A stretch of DNA of 52,605 nucleotides from Nocardiopsis ganjiahuensis DSM 45031 (GCF_000341085.1 NZ_ANBA01000023.1:1-52605); one strand, 5' to 3'; shown: positions 1 to 9,111, counted from the first letter of the stretch. The notes: generated by a model not told the origin, from the letters alone. Translations and numbers: made by a program.

Positions 1-68
1 GATCGCGCCGATCGCGGCCAGGAACCCGTTCGTGGAGCGGAGCCCGTTCGCGGAGCGGTGTCGGGGTG

Positions 69-713
69 TCAGAGCTGGGTGGCCAGCAGCTGCATCTCCC
101 AGGCGAAGGCGACACCGCTGGCGCCGCCGTGCTGCGCCAGGATCTCGGCCTGTCCCGCCGCGGTCTCCTCACGGGCCCAGTCGCGCTGCCACTCCGCGAC
201 GACGGCCAGCCAGTTGAGCGGCGTCACGTCGGCGCCGATCATGCGCCGCACGGCCATCTCGTGGGCTTCCACCGACACACCCCCCGACGCGTCGGTGACG
301 GCGTAGACCTCGTAGTCCTCACCGGCCGCCTGGATCGCCGGCATGGCAACGCAGATCTCCGTCCACAGACCGGCCATGATCACCTTCTTGCGGCCGGTTG
401 CCCTGACGGCCTCGACGACCCGCTCGTCCTCCCAGGTGTTGATGAGCGTGCGGTCGATCGGCTTCTGCTCAGGGAAGACGTCCTGGATCCCCTGGATGAG
501 GTGGCCGCCGCGCTCCGCGATCACGGTGGTCAGGATGGTCGGGACGTCGAACAGCTTGGCCGCCTTGGCCAGGCCGACGGCGTTGTTGAGGACGACGGAC
601 GGCTCGTGGCTGTTCAGGTTGGCGACCTGGAACGGCTGGTGGTCGATCAGGAGGAGGACGCTCTCCTCCGGGGTGAGCAGGGCGTCGAGCCCGTTCTTGG
701 CCTTGGCGCTCAT
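69..713 (-). CDS. YcaC-like isochorismatase-family cysteine hydrolase
   Basis: A 214-residue protein of the isochorismatase-like superfamily, closest by eye to the YcaC subgroup (small cytoplasmic amidohydrolases of unsettled substrate). The family triad is visible: Asp24 in LLLIDHQ, Lys84 in EQKPID and the nucleophile Cys121 in LWTEICV. The ATG at 713 is chosen because a GGAGG site lies just upstream; the reading frame extends 28 codons further but across the divergent promoter region. It is transcribed away from the DUF5996 gene, and the shared intergenic region carries several TTGAT/ATCAA-type dyads, suggesting control together with other detoxification genes here. Family assignment is firm; substrate unknown. 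Confidence 0.88.
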   Translation of the reverse strand: MSAKAKNGLDALLTPEESVLLLIDHQPFQVANLNSHEPSVVLNNAVGLAKAAKLFDVPTILTTVIAERGGHLIQGIQDVFPEQKPIDRTLINTWEDERVVEAVRATGRKKVIMAGLWTEICVAMPAIQAAGEDYEVYAVTDASGGVSVEAHEMAVRRMIGADVTPLNWLAVVAEWQRDWAREETAAGQAEILAQHGGASGVAFAWEMQLLATQL

Positions 714-772
714 GGCGGTACCTCCGGGGGTTCGTGTTCTGGGGGCTCGGGCGGCGGGTCGCCGCCCAAGTA

Positions 773-883
773 GATGACACATCATCCAAATTAACATTTT
801 TTAGTGACGTGTCAACAAAATACGGGCACCTGCCCCGCCCCCGGGGCCAGGCGCAGGCCTGGCCATGAAGTTGACCCATCATC
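773..883. promoter_or_regulatory. Divergent promoter region with dyads related to GTTGAT-N2-ATCAAC
   Basis: This AT-richer stretch between the YcaC-like gene and the DUF5996 gene contains three imperfect dyads of the same type: GATGACACATCATC at 773-786, AGTGACGTGTCAAC at 803-816 and GTTGACCCATCATC at 870-883. They match the better dyads at 2029, 12610 and 13932 at 8-10 of 12 arm positions. A MarR-type regulator is a plausible binder (inference). The rest of the gap (714-1012) shows nothing else. Confidence 0.45.
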
Positions 884-1012
884 TACTATCTGGACAACGC
901 GTCAATCACCTTCGGGCCCCGTGCCGAACCGGGGGCACCGCGACCACAGGTCCCCGTGGGCAGGACACGACCCCACGACCCCGGATGACACCGCGAAGGA
1001 AGCGAGAACCAG

Positions 1013-1972
1013 ATGAGTGACTCATCGACCACGAACTGGCCGAGCCTGCGGGCCTCGGACTGGACGGACACCCGCGACACCCTGCACATGTGGACCCAGA
1101 TCGTGGGCAAGATCCGCATGGCCCACGCCCCACTGGTCAACCACTGGTGGCAGGTGCCCCTGTACGTCAGCCCGCGCGGGCTGACCACCTCGACCGTCCC
1201 CTACCGCACCGGGGCCTTCGAGATCGAATTCGACTTCGTCGGCCACCGGCTCGAGGTCCGCAGCAGCGACACCGGCACCCGCGGCTTCCCGCTGCGGCCC
1301 ATGACCGTCGCCGCGTTCTACGCCCAGGTCCTGGACCTGCTCGACCAGCTCGGGATCGACGCGCCGATCCGACCGGTCCCCAACGAGGTCGACCCGGCGA
1401 TCCCCTTCGCCCAGGACCACGAGCACGCCTCCTACGACGCCGAGGCCGTCACCCTGTTCTGGCGCCAGCTCCTGCAGGCCGACCGGGTGATCGGCGAGTT
1501 CCGGTCGCACTTCGTCGGCAAGGTCAGCCCGGTGCACTTCTTCTGGGGAGGGATGGACCTGGCCTGCACCCGCTTCTCGGGGCGCTCCGCACCGCCGCAT
1601 CCGGGCGGGGCGCCCAACTGCGGTGACTGGGTCATGGTCGAGGGCTACTCCCGGGAGCTGTCCAGCTGCGGGTTCTGGCCCGGCGGCGGCGAGGAGGGCG
1701 CCTTCTACTCCTACGCCTACCCCGCGCCCGAGGGGTTCGCCGACCAGCCCGCCGGCCCCGAGGGCGCGTACTACAGCACCGAGTTCCAGCAGTTCCTCTT
1801 CCCCTACGAGGCCGCCCGCACCGCACCCGACCCCGACCGCGCCGTGGCCGAGTTCCTGCACAGCACCTACGGGGCCGCCGCGAACCTCGGCCACTGGGAC
1901 CGCAGCGCACTCGAGGACGACCCCCTCCGATGGCACGGGACCAACGCGACCGCGGGGAGCGACGGAAGCTGA
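1013..1972 (+). CDS. DUF5996 family protein
   Basis: A 319-residue protein that looks like the DUF5996 family (conserved, function unknown). Features seen are the N-terminal WPSL..W..T..TLH..TQIVGKIR segment, the NHWWQVPLYVS motif, and a C-terminal part rich in Pro, Tyr and Gly. No signal peptide or membrane segment is visible. The ATG at 1013 follows an AAGGAAGCGAG stretch. It is divergent from the YcaC-like hydrolase and upstream of the luciferase-like monooxygenase. The start codon sits inside a 15-bp palindrome (1012-1026). No enzymatic role can be assigned. Confidence 0.85.
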   Translation: MSDSSTTNWPSLRASDWTDTRDTLHMWTQIVGKIRMAHAPLVNHWWQVPLYVSPRGLTTSTVPYRTGAFEIEFDFVGHRLEVRSSDTGTRGFPLRPMTVAAFYAQVLDLLDQLGIDAPIRPVPNEVDPAIPFAQDHEHASYDAEAVTLFWRQLLQADRVIGEFRSHFVGKVSPVHFFWGGMDLACTRFSGRSAPPHPGGAPNCGDWVMVEGYSRELSSCGFWPGGGEEGAFYSYAYPAPEGFADQPAGPEGAYYSTEFQQFLFPYEAARTAPDPDRAVAEFLHSTYGAAANLGHWDRSALEDDPLRWHGTNATAGSDGS

Positions 1973-2028
1973 CCGGGTGGCCACCGGAGGCGACCGGTGG
2001 CCACGATCAGCAAGCAAGCACGAATATT

Positions 2029-2042
2029 GTTGATAGATCAAT
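2029..2042. promoter_or_regulatory. Operator-like dyad upstream of the luciferase-like monooxygenase
   Basis: GTTGATAGATCAAT, a near-perfect inverted repeat in an AT-rich patch about 125 bp before the monooxygenase start. It belongs to the dyad family also seen at 773-883, 12610 and 13932. The rest of 1973-2166 holds no other recognisable element. Confidence 0.5.
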
Positions 2043-2166
2043 CAAATATCCGAAGTCTACAGTTGACTGATCCACCGGACGGTGACGATGACGGGACAGG
2101 AGCGACCGGGCCCGACACCTCGTTCACCACACCAGTCGATGCAGCAACCAGATGGAGATGGGTGCA

Positions 2167-3270
2167 ATGCAGTTCGGGATCTTCACCGTCGGTGACCTGA
2201 CCCAGGACCCCACCAGCGGCCGGACACCGACCGAGCACGAGCGGATCAAGGCGATGGTCACCATCGCGCAGAAGGCCGAGGAGATCGGGCTGGACGTGTT
2301 CGCCACCGGCGAGCACCACAACCGGCCGTTCGTGCCCTCGTCCCCGACCACCATGCTCGGCTGGATCGCGGCACGCACCGAGCGGATCATCCTGTCCACG
2401 TCCACCACCCTGATCACCACCAACGACCCGGTCAAGATCGCCGAGGACTACGCCATGCTCCAGCACCTGGCCGGGGGCCGGGTGGACCTGATGATGGGGC
2501 GCGGCAACACCGGCCCGGTCTACCCCTGGTTCGGCAAGGACATCCGCCAGGGCATCCCGCTGGCCCTGGAGAACTACAACCTCCTGCACCGCCTCTGGCG
2601 CGAGGACGTCGTCAACTGGGAGGGCAAGTTCCGAACCCCGCTGCAGGGCTTCACCTCCACCCCGCGCCCGCTCGACGACGTGCCCCCCTTCGTCTGGCAC
2701 GGCTCCATCCGCAGCCCGGAGATCGCCGAGCAGGCCGCCTACTACGGAGACGGCTTCTTCGCCAACAACATCTTCTGGCCCAAACAGCACTTCCAGAAGC
2801 TGATCAGCCTCTACCGTCGCCGCTTCGAGCACTACGGCCACGGCAAGGCCGACCAGGCGATCGTGGGACTCGGCGGCCACATCTTCATGCGGTCCAGTTC
2901 CCAGGACGCCGTACGCGAGTTCCGCCCCTACTTCGACCACTCCCCCCTGATGGGCGGCGGGCCGTCGTTGGAGCAGTACATGGAGGAGACCCCGCTGACC
3001 GTCGGCAGTCCTCAGCAGGTCATCGACAAGACCCTCACCTTCCGCGAGAACTTCGGCGACTACCAGCGCCAGCTGTTCAACGTCGACGGTGCCGGGGTTC
3101 CCCTGAAGACCGTGCTGGAGCAGCTCGACCTCCTCGGCGAGGAGGTCCTGCCGGTCCTGAGGGAGGAATTCGCCAAGAACCGGCCGGCCCACGTGCCCGA
3201 CGCCCCCACCCACGCCTCGCTGCTGGCCGCTCGCGCCGCAGAGGAGGCCTCCGCGACGGTGACGGGCTGA
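2167..3270 (+). CDS. LLM-class flavin-dependent monooxygenase, CE1758-like
   Basis: A 367-residue luciferase-like monooxygenase (TIM-barrel, FMN- or F420-dependent) resembling the CE1758 subfamily: MQFGIFTVGD start, FATGEHHN, STSTTLITTNDPVKIAED, GGRVDLMMGRGN, PFVWHGSIRSPEIAEQAAYYGDGFF and LTVGSPQQVIDKT. Members oxidise small organic compounds with reduced flavin; the substrate here is unknown. The ATG at 2167 is preferred over the ATG at 2152 because GGAG at 2154-2157 gives ideal spacing. It is followed after about 100 bp by pirin, GNAT and CMD genes on the same strand, suggesting a detoxification operon. Reduced flavin could come from the reductase at 16010 (inference). Confidence 0.9.
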   Translation: MQFGIFTVGDLTQDPTSGRTPTEHERIKAMVTIAQKAEEIGLDVFATGEHHNRPFVPSSPTTMLGWIAARTERIILSTSTTLITTNDPVKIAEDYAMLQHLAGGRVDLMMGRGNTGPVYPWFGKDIRQGIPLALENYNLLHRLWREDVVNWEGKFRTPLQGFTSTPRPLDDVPPFVWHGSIRSPEIAEQAAYYGDGFFANNIFWPKQHFQKLISLYRRRFEHYGHGKADQAIVGLGGHIFMRSSSQDAVREFRPYFDHSPLMGGGPSLEQYMEETPLTVGSPQQVIDKTLTFRENFGDYQRQLFNVDGAGVPLKTVLEQLDLLGEEVLPVLREEFAKNRPAHVPDAPTHASLLAARAAEEASATVTG

Positions 3271-3371
3271 GACGCGATGACGAACCCGCGCTGCGGATCC
3301 CCTTTCCGGCCCGGAGGGGCCCGCCGCGGTCGTGCCCGTGTCCGTGTCCGTGAATCAGGAGGAGAACCGCA

Positions 3372-4424
3372 ATGACCAACACAGAGACCCGTCCGGACAC
3401 CTTCGTGTGCAGCGAAGGCGGCCTACCCGGCCCCCTGGCCGCGTGCGAGGGCGGAGTCCCGGTCGAGATCATCACCGCCCGGACCGTGCCCCTGGGCGGG
3501 CCACGCGCGATCAACGTCCGCCGCACCCTTCCGCAACGGCAGCGTTCGCTGATCGGCGCGTGGTGCTTCGTCGACCACTTCGGCCCGCACGAGGTGGCGG
3601 CCACCGGCGGAATGGACGTGGCCCCGCACCCGCACACGGGGCTGCAGACGGTCAGCTGGCTGTTCGACGGCGTCATCGCCCACAACGACTCCGGCGGGAA
3701 CGCGGGCACCATCCTGCCCGGGCAGATGAACCTGATGACGGCGGGCGCTGGAATCTGCCACTCCGAGACCTCCACCCCGGAGGCGGTCCGGATCCACGGC
3801 GTACAGCTCTGGGTCGCCCTGCCCGACGAGGTCCGGCACAGCCCGGAGCGCGGGTTCGAGCACTACGCGCCCGAGCCGGTCGAGTTCGACGCGGGCACGG
3901 CGCTCGTGTTCCTCGGCTCCCTGCTCGGTTCGCGGTCGCCGGTGCGCATGTACACGCCGCTGGTGGGTGCCGAGCTCAGGCTTCACCCCGGCGGTGTCCT
4001 CGACCTGCCCGTCGATCCCGGGTTCGAGCACGGCCTGCTGGTGGACACCGGCGATCAGGTCAGGCTCGAAGGCGTGCGCGTGCCCAAGGACGCCGTGGGC
4101 TACACCGGAGTCGGGGCCGAAACCCTGCGGGTGGCCAACGAGGGCGACCAACAGGCCAGGCTCGTGCTCCTGGGAGGCGCCCCCTTCGGCGAGGAGGTCC
4201 TCATGTGGTGGAACTTCCTGGGCCGCACGACGGAGGAGATCAGCCGTTACCGGGAGGAATGGCAGAACCACGGCGAGCGGTTCGGGGAGGTGGAGGGCTA
4301 CGTGGGGCACGGCGGCCCGGGCAGGAACCGTGAGGGCATGGCGAGGATTCCGGCCCCGGAACTGCCGCCGGTGCAGATGCGCCCCAGGAAGAACCCGCCA
4401 CCGCACGCACAGTTCGACGGCTGA
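3372..4424 (+). CDS. Pirin family protein
   Basis: A 350-residue bicupin of the pirin family. Metal ligands of the N-terminal cupin are present: His86 and His88 in PHPHTG, His130 and Glu132 in ICHSET. Some bacterial pirins act as quercetin dioxygenases, others as redox-sensing partners; the sequence does not decide which. The C-terminal cupin includes GGAPFGEEVLMWWNF, and a Pro-rich tail ends the protein. The start has a strong AGGAGGAG ribosome site. It lies in the same-strand run with the luciferase-like monooxygenase (upstream) and the GNAT and CMD genes (downstream). Confidence 0.92.
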   Translation: MTNTETRPDTFVCSEGGLPGPLAACEGGVPVEIITARTVPLGGPRAINVRRTLPQRQRSLIGAWCFVDHFGPHEVAATGGMDVAPHPHTGLQTVSWLFDGVIAHNDSGGNAGTILPGQMNLMTAGAGICHSETSTPEAVRIHGVQLWVALPDEVRHSPERGFEHYAPEPVEFDAGTALVFLGSLLGSRSPVRMYTPLVGAELRLHPGGVLDLPVDPGFEHGLLVDTGDQVRLEGVRVPKDAVGYTGVGAETLRVANEGDQQARLVLLGGAPFGEEVLMWWNFLGRTTEEISRYREEWQNHGERFGEVEGYVGHGGPGRNREGMARIPAPELPPVQMRPRKNPPPHAQFDG

Positions 4425-4537
4425 CCGGCACCGCGCACACGAACCCCGCCAGGGAGCGGGGACAGCCGCGTCCAACGCACCCATCAGGGACCGGGCCGAA
4501 CACCGTGCCCGCAGACGAACAAGAAGAGGTGTCCGAC

Positions 4538-4936
4538 ATGACCGAACAGCGAACGGACAGGACGGGTGCGCCCGTGTCCGTCACACTCGACCAGGATCGC
4601 GCCATCAGCGCCTACACCGTGAGCGTTGACGAGGGCGTCCTCGCCGGACGCGCGGACTTCGTCGACCCGCCCCGGACGCCCCAGGAGCGCGTCTTCTTCC
4701 ACACCGAGGTCGCCCCGGAGTTCGGCGGCCGCGGCCTGGCCGGACTGCTCGTCCGGGAGGCCCTGGCCGACAGCATCCGCAGGAACCTCACCGTGGTGCC
4801 CGTGTGCCCGCTCTTCGCCAAGCACCTGCGCGAGCACGGCGACGAGTACACGGCCGAGGGCGGGCAGTTCCGCCGCCCGAGGCCGGCCGACCTCGCGCTG
4901 GCCAAGGAGACGGTCGAGAACGCGGGTGACGCGTGA
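4538..4936 (+). CDS. YjdJ-type GNAT N-acetyltransferase
   Basis: A 132-residue small GNAT protein of the YjdJ/COG2388 type. Visible motifs are FFHTEVAPEFGGRGLAGLLV (acetyl-CoA binding loop) and VVPVCPLFAKHLREH. The ATG at 4538 is chosen because GAGGTG lies just upstream; an in-frame GTG at 4505 has no such site. Its stop overlaps the GTG start of the next gene by 4 bases, indicating translational coupling. A paralogue lies at 12252-12560. The acceptor substrate is unknown. Confidence 0.85.
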   Translation: MTEQRTDRTGAPVSVTLDQDRAISAYTVSVDEGVLAGRADFVDPPRTPQERVFFHTEVAPEFGGRGLAGLLVREALADSIRRNLTVVPVCPLFAKHLREHGDEYTAEGGQFRRPRPADLALAKETVENAGDA

Positions 4937-5391
4937 ACGCGGAGCGCCCCTACATCGACAAGGAGCACCCCAAGGTCTACGGGGCGATGCTCAAGGCGGC
5001 CACGGCCTCCCGGACCGCCTCTCACGAGGCCGGTCTGGGCGACGACCTCATCGAGATGGTCAACATCCGGGTGTCCCAGATCAACGGGTGCCCGACCTGC
5101 CTGAGCATCCACTTCCCGAAGGCGCTCAAGGCGGGCGTGGAGCAGAGCACCCTGGACGTGCTGCCCGCGTGGCGCGAGACGAAGCTGTTCACGGATCAGC
5201 AGCGGGCCGCGCTCGAACTGGCGGAGTCCCTGACCGTGATCGACCCGACCATCGACCGGCAGGCCGTCAACGCCCGCGCGGCCGCCCACCTGACCACCGC
5301 ACAGATCTCCGCGGTGGAGTGGACCACCACCCTGATCAACGCGTTCAACCGCATCTCGATCGCCAGCGGACATCCCGTGATCAAACGGTAG
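4933..5391 (+). CDS. Carboxymuconolactone decarboxylase / AhpD-like protein
   Basis: A 152-residue all-helical CMD-domain protein. The redox motif is intact: Cys53-Pro-Thr-Cys56 followed by His60 (NGCPTCLSIH), as in AhpD-like alkylhydroperoxidases. It starts with GTG overlapping the preceding GNAT stop (GTGA). It probably reduces peroxides or acts as a CMD-fold accessory oxidoreductase, which fits the neighbouring flavin and quinone-type genes. It is the last gene of this plus-strand run. Confidence 0.9.
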   Translation: MNAERPYIDKEHPKVYGAMLKAATASRTASHEAGLGDDLIEMVNIRVSQINGCPTCLSIHFPKALKAGVEQSTLDVLPAWRETKLFTDQQRAALELAESLTVIDPTIDRQAVNARAAAHLTTAQISAVEWTTTLINAFNRISIASGHPVIKR

Positions 5392-5464
5392 GAGAAGGTG
5401 CTTCGTACCGCCGAGGCCCACGCGGTCCCGGGTCTCACCGACGCCGCCCCTCACCGCGTGTCCG

Positions 5465-5548
5465 CCTCCCGTGTGCCCCGCGCCGGTGGCAGGGCACACG
5501 GGAGGAGGTACCTCTTCCCCGGTACCTCCTCTTCCCCGGTACCTCCTC
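5465..5548. terminator. Stacked perfect hairpins downstream of the CMD gene
   Basis: Two adjacent perfect inverted repeats: 5465-5478 with 5492-5505 (14-bp stem, 13-nt loop) and 5503-5512 with 5521-5530 (10-bp stem, 8-nt loop). A further copy of GGTACCTCC at 5540-5548 is separated by a repeated CTTCCCC. The arms overlap at 5503-5505, so the two stems compete. It is most simply a terminator for the 2-5.4 kb operon; no T-tract follows. Confidence 0.5.
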
Positions 5549-5579
5549 CCGAGGCGGCGGCGTGGAACCCGGGGCGCTT

Positions 5580-5762
5580 CAGACGCAGCCCGCTGTGTGC
5601 TGCCCGCTCAGAACTCTGTCGCTCTCCGAGCTCGCACGGGCCACGGGCCACCTGTCCGAGAGCGCGTTCAGCACCGCGTTCCGCCGCGTGGTCGGCTCAT
5701 CGCCCGCACAGTTCCGGAAGCAGGCACGGCAGCCCCCGCGCCCGGCCGCGGGCGGAGGCTGA
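5580..5762 (+). pseudogene. AraC-family regulator fragment (C-terminal helix-turn-helix only)
   Basis: About 60 codons ending in a stop read LSELARATGHLSESAFSTAF followed by RRVVGSSPAQFRKQAR. This is the second helix-turn-helix of an AraC/XylS regulator. The sensor domain and first HTH are absent, no start or ribosome site precedes it, and the upstream sequence is the repeat-rich hairpin region. It is a deletion remnant. Confidence 0.6.
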
Positions 5763-5871
5763 GGGAGGTCCCTTGTTCGGCCGCGCCGCTCACTCCGGCG
5801 ACGAGGACACGAGCACGCCGCCCGCACCGCCGTCGGCGAAGCGCAAACGCGTCATGAACGCGGCCTCCGTG

Positions 5872-7755
5872 TCAGGGGACCGGTCCGTCGTACTCCATCC
5901 AGAAGTCGACGGCCTCCGGACGCGGGCGGGGTGACATCGAGCTGCCGCCGTCGAACTCCATGACCAGGCCGGGAGCCTCCTCCACCGTCGGCCAGGCGGG
6001 AAGACCGCTCCCGTTGGGGTCGCCGGTGCGCGCGAAGTTGACCCAGTAGGCACTCATCCGGTCCCGGAGCCGGTAGTCGGTCTCGGTGTAATCGGCGTCG
6101 CTGTCGGCGCCGAGGTTGTCGTACGCATAGGCCACCTCCGCCCCGTGGTAGGCGCCGTACTCCTCCAGCCCGTCCTCCGGTGGGACGTGTGAGAAGTGGT
6201 AGAGGTAGGCGTCCGATGCGCCGGTCCGTGTCTGCAGGCGGGCCCATCGGTGCATCGCCCTGGTCATGACCTTGTCGGTCTGGGCCCGCAGGAGCGAGTC
6301 GAGGACCTGCTCCTGCGTCTGTCCGGGGTAGAGCTTCAGGAACCGCTCCGCGTCCGCGCCGTGTTCGGCCCGCACTGTCTCGTGGTACTCGTCGACGTCG
6401 GCGTCGGGAGGCAGAGCCAGGGCCAGGGAGGCCTCGTCCGCGTTGCTGCCGACCAGGGTCGGCAGGTCCAGCTGTTCCCCGGCTGTGTAGATGTCCGGCG
6501 GTGAGGCGGGCAGTACGTGGCCGTCGACGAAGGGGCGCCAGTGGCTCGCCAGCGGCTCCGCGGCCTCCAGGATTCGGTCGAGGGGCATCGCCCGCATCTC
6601 GTCCAGAGTGGCTCCACCCAGTTGCTCGCTCAGGCGGAGCCCGGCGTCCGTGGCAGCCTCCCTCGTGTCGAACTGGTCGCCGTGCTCGGTGTCGCCGGTG
6701 GTTCCCATGCACGCCCCGCTGCCTGCGATGAGGCCGTCCACGAGGCCTTCGGCCGGTGGTGCCGCGCCCAGGACGCACACGCTCTCGCCACCGGCCGACT
6801 CGCCCGCGACCGTCACCTGGCCGGGGTCGCCGCCGAAGGCCGCGATGTTGTCGCGGATCCACTCCAGGGCGGCGATCTGGTCCTGGATCCCGTAGTTGCC
6901 CGAGGCCTCGCCCCCGGACTCCTCGGCCAGATCGGGATGGGCGAGGAAGCCCAGGACGCCCAGCCGGTAGTTGAGGGTGACGGTGATGACCTCGCCCCGG
7001 GAGGCCAGAGCGGCGCCGTCGTAGAGCGGCAGCGCGCCGGAGCCGGTCATGAAGCCGCCGCCGGGGATGTACACGAGGACGGGCAGCGACTCCGAGCTGC
7101 GTGTCGTCCCCCGCCAGATGTTGAGGGTGAGGCTGTCCTCGCTGACCGGATACGGGTTGAGGAGGGTGCCCTCCAGCGGGACGTCGACGACCTGGGAGAG
7201 CGCTCGGGTGGTGAAGGTGGACTCGCTCTGGACGGGGACGTCGGAGAAGCGGTCGGCCTCGAACACCTCGGTACGCGGCAGGGGCGGTCGGGGCGCCCGC
7301 CAGCGCAGTTCTCCCTCCGGCGGCTGGGCGTAGGGGACGCCCGCGAAGATCTCGACCGTGCCCGGGTCGTCGAGGACCCCTCGGACCGGCCCCTCCCGGG
7401 TGTCGACGATTTCGGTAGGTGCGCGGTCCTGACCGCCCGCGAGCCGGTTCTGCGGCGCCGGATGGGCCGCCACCGCCGTGGCGCACACGAGTACGCCCGC
7501 GAGCAGCCACGCCCCGGTCCGGCGGAGCCAGTGGCCACGCAGCCACCAGCCGGCCGTCGCGGCCAGGGCCGCGAGCAGCACGGCGATCAGTGCCCACCCC
7601 CACCAGGGGCTCTGGTTGAGCCACAGGAGCACACCGGCGACCACCGCGATCAGCAGGATCGGCAGCCAGTACCGCGGGGTCCTGCCCCTGCGAGGGGCGC
7701 CTGCGCCCGCCAGAGCGGTAGCGGCCGGTCGCCGCGGCTGCTTCTCGATTCCCAT
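5872..7755 (-). CDS. Membrane-anchored type-B carboxylesterase
   Basis: A 627-residue protein. Residues 1-28 are basic and are followed by three hydrophobic segments (about 30-46, 52-70 and 81-97). From about 110 onward it is a carboxylesterase/lipase family alpha/beta hydrolase: oxyanion motif PGGGF near 231-235, SEDSLTLNIWRG, LNYRLGVLGF, nucleophile Ser320 in GESAGG, and a late AYHGAEVAYAYDN segment with the likely catalytic His. The N-terminal membrane domain is unusual for the family and implies an extracytoplasmic enzyme. The Cys of the usual SEDCLxLN motif is Ser here. It is the last gene of a minus-strand series behind the MFS gene (57-bp gap). Confidence 0.88.
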   Translation of the reverse strand: MGIEKQPRRPAATALAGAGAPRRGRTPRYWLPILLIAVVAGVLLWLNQSPWWGWALIAVLLAALAATAGWWLRGHWLRRTGAWLLAGVLVCATAVAAHPAPQNRLAGGQDRAPTEIVDTREGPVRGVLDDPGTVEIFAGVPYAQPPEGELRWRAPRPPLPRTEVFEADRFSDVPVQSESTFTTRALSQVVDVPLEGTLLNPYPVSEDSLTLNIWRGTTRSSESLPVLVYIPGGGFMTGSGALPLYDGAALASRGEVITVTLNYRLGVLGFLAHPDLAEESGGEASGNYGIQDQIAALEWIRDNIAAFGGDPGQVTVAGESAGGESVCVLGAAPPAEGLVDGLIAGSGACMGTTGDTEHGDQFDTREAATDAGLRLSEQLGGATLDEMRAMPLDRILEAAEPLASHWRPFVDGHVLPASPPDIYTAGEQLDLPTLVGSNADEASLALALPPDADVDEYHETVRAEHGADAERFLKLYPGQTQEQVLDSLLRAQTDKVMTRAMHRWARLQTRTGASDAYLYHFSHVPPEDGLEEYGAYHGAEVAYAYDNLGADSDADYTETDYRLRDRMSAYWVNFARTGDPNGSGLPAWPTVEEAPGLVMEFDGGSSMSPRPRPEAVDFWMEYDGPVP

Positions 7756-7812
7756 TGCCTGGTCTCTGCTTCCTGAACTCGGGTTTCTGGGGAGGACTCC
7801 GTTCGAACACCC

Positions 7813-9111
7813 TCAGCTTTCGACCGGGGCGTCAGAGGCGGCGTCCTTCTCCTCGGAGCCCAGGTCGTCGATGGAGCGGAACGCCGGAGCAGCGAGGGCG
7901 GCCAACGCCGTGACTCCGACGAGGGCCGCGATCACGGCCCCCGCCGCGGGCAGCCCGGCCGTCGAGGCCACCGCCGCGAGCGGGGCGCTGGTCAGGGCGG
8001 GCGCGGACAACATCACGGTGTTCTGCGCGCCCAGCACGCGGCCGCGCATGGCGTCCGGGGTGGCCTCGATCGTCAGCACACCGAGCACGCCTCCGGCCGG
8101 AGCGAAGAGGAAGCCGGCCAGAGCCGCACCGCCCAGCACCAACCACGGGGAGGCCATACTGCCCACCGCGGCGAACCCGGCCAGCGCGCCCAGCATCCCG
8201 ATCACGAACCACACCCGTCGGCGCACCCGGAGAGCGAAGGCGGCGTAGAGGGCCGAGCCCCCGATGCTGCCCGCGGCGATCGCGCTCAGGGTCAGTCCCG
8301 TCAGCGCGGGAAGGTCCTGCTCGGTGAAGTAGGCGGGCATGAGAGTGGTCTGCAGAACGCTCAGGACCGCGATGAAGACCCCGGTGACCAGGGTCGAACC
8401 GAGGACCAGCCGGTTGCGGAACAAGAACCGCCACCCGTCGGCCAGGTCGGCCGCCGCCCTTCGCAGCGAGCCCCGTGCGGCGTCGGCCGGGACGGGATCC
8501 CGGGGCGGGACCCGTCCGGCCCGCGGGTCGAGCACGAGCGTGCTCACCGCGGCGAGCAGACTGGTCGCGGCGGCGGCGAGCAGGATCACCGGGGACAGGC
8601 CGAACAGCGCGACCAGCAGCCCGCCCAGTCCGGGCCCGGCCAGCAGGAGCACGTTGCCCACGGTCTCGCGGACCGCGACCAGCCGGTCCAGCCGGACCGG
8701 GCGCCCGCCCCGGCCCGGCTCCGTTTCACCGAGGCGGGCCAGGGCGGGCAGCAGGGTCTCCTGGGCGGTCATCCCCGGTACCCGGATCAACGCCCCGACC
8801 ACGGCCAACGCCAGGAACCAGGCCAGGTTCAGACCCCACGTCAGGTCGATGAACAGCAGCGCCGCCATCGACAGGGCGGTGAGCAGGTTGGCGGTGACCG
8901 ACACCGCGCGGCGGTCGACCCGGTCGACGAGCAGCCCGGAGAAGAGCCCCGTCAGCGCGGAGACGGCCATGCCCACGGTCGCCATGATCCCCGCCGCGAG
9001 GACGTCACCGGTGCGGTCGAGCACCAGCAGCGGGATCACCACGCTCGCGATCCCGGATCCCAACAGGGACAGTGCGTAGGAGGTGAAGTAGATCGTCGGA
9101 CTGCGGCGCAC
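7813..9111 (-). CDS. MFS transporter (drug-efflux type)
   Basis: A 432-residue major facilitator with about 12 hydrophobic segments. The loop-2/3 signature reads GLLVDRVDRRAVSV, and a central cytoplasmic loop (DPRAGRVPPRDPVPADAARG) separates the halves. The GTG at 9111 is chosen because the hydrophobic first helix follows at once and a GAGGGGG site lies about 10 nt upstream; the frame runs 28 codons further into a hairpin region. The half-by-half layout resembles the MFS_3 efflux branch. It lies just upstream of the membrane esterase, possibly co-transcribed. Substrate unknown. Confidence 0.85.
   Translation of the reverse strand: MRRSPTIYFTSYALSLLGSGIASVVIPLLVLDRTGDVLAAGIMATVGMAVSALTGLFSGLLVDRVDRRAVSVTANLLTALSMAALLFIDLTWGLNLAWFLALAVVGALIRVPGMTAQETLLPALARLGETEPGRGGRPVRLDRLVAVRETVGNVLLLAGPGLGGLLVALFGLSPVILLAAAATSLLAAVSTLVLDPRAGRVPPRDPVPADAARGSLRRAAADLADGWRFLFRNRLVLGSTLVTGVFIAVLSVLQTTLMPAYFTEQDLPALTGLTLSAIAAGSIGGSALYAAFALRVRRRVWFVIGMLGALAGFAAVGSMASPWLVLGGAALAGFLFAPAGGVLGVLTIEATPDAMRGRVLGAQNTVMLSAPALTSAPLAAVASTAGLPAAGAVIAALVGVTALAALAAPAFRSIDDLGSEEKDAASDAPVES

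Noticed and set aside
1022..2041. 339-codon frame opposite the DUF5996 gene (and similar long antisense frames elsewhere)
   Set aside because: Typical high-GC antisense shadow, Val/Gly/Asp-rich without motifs, opposite a well-supported gene.
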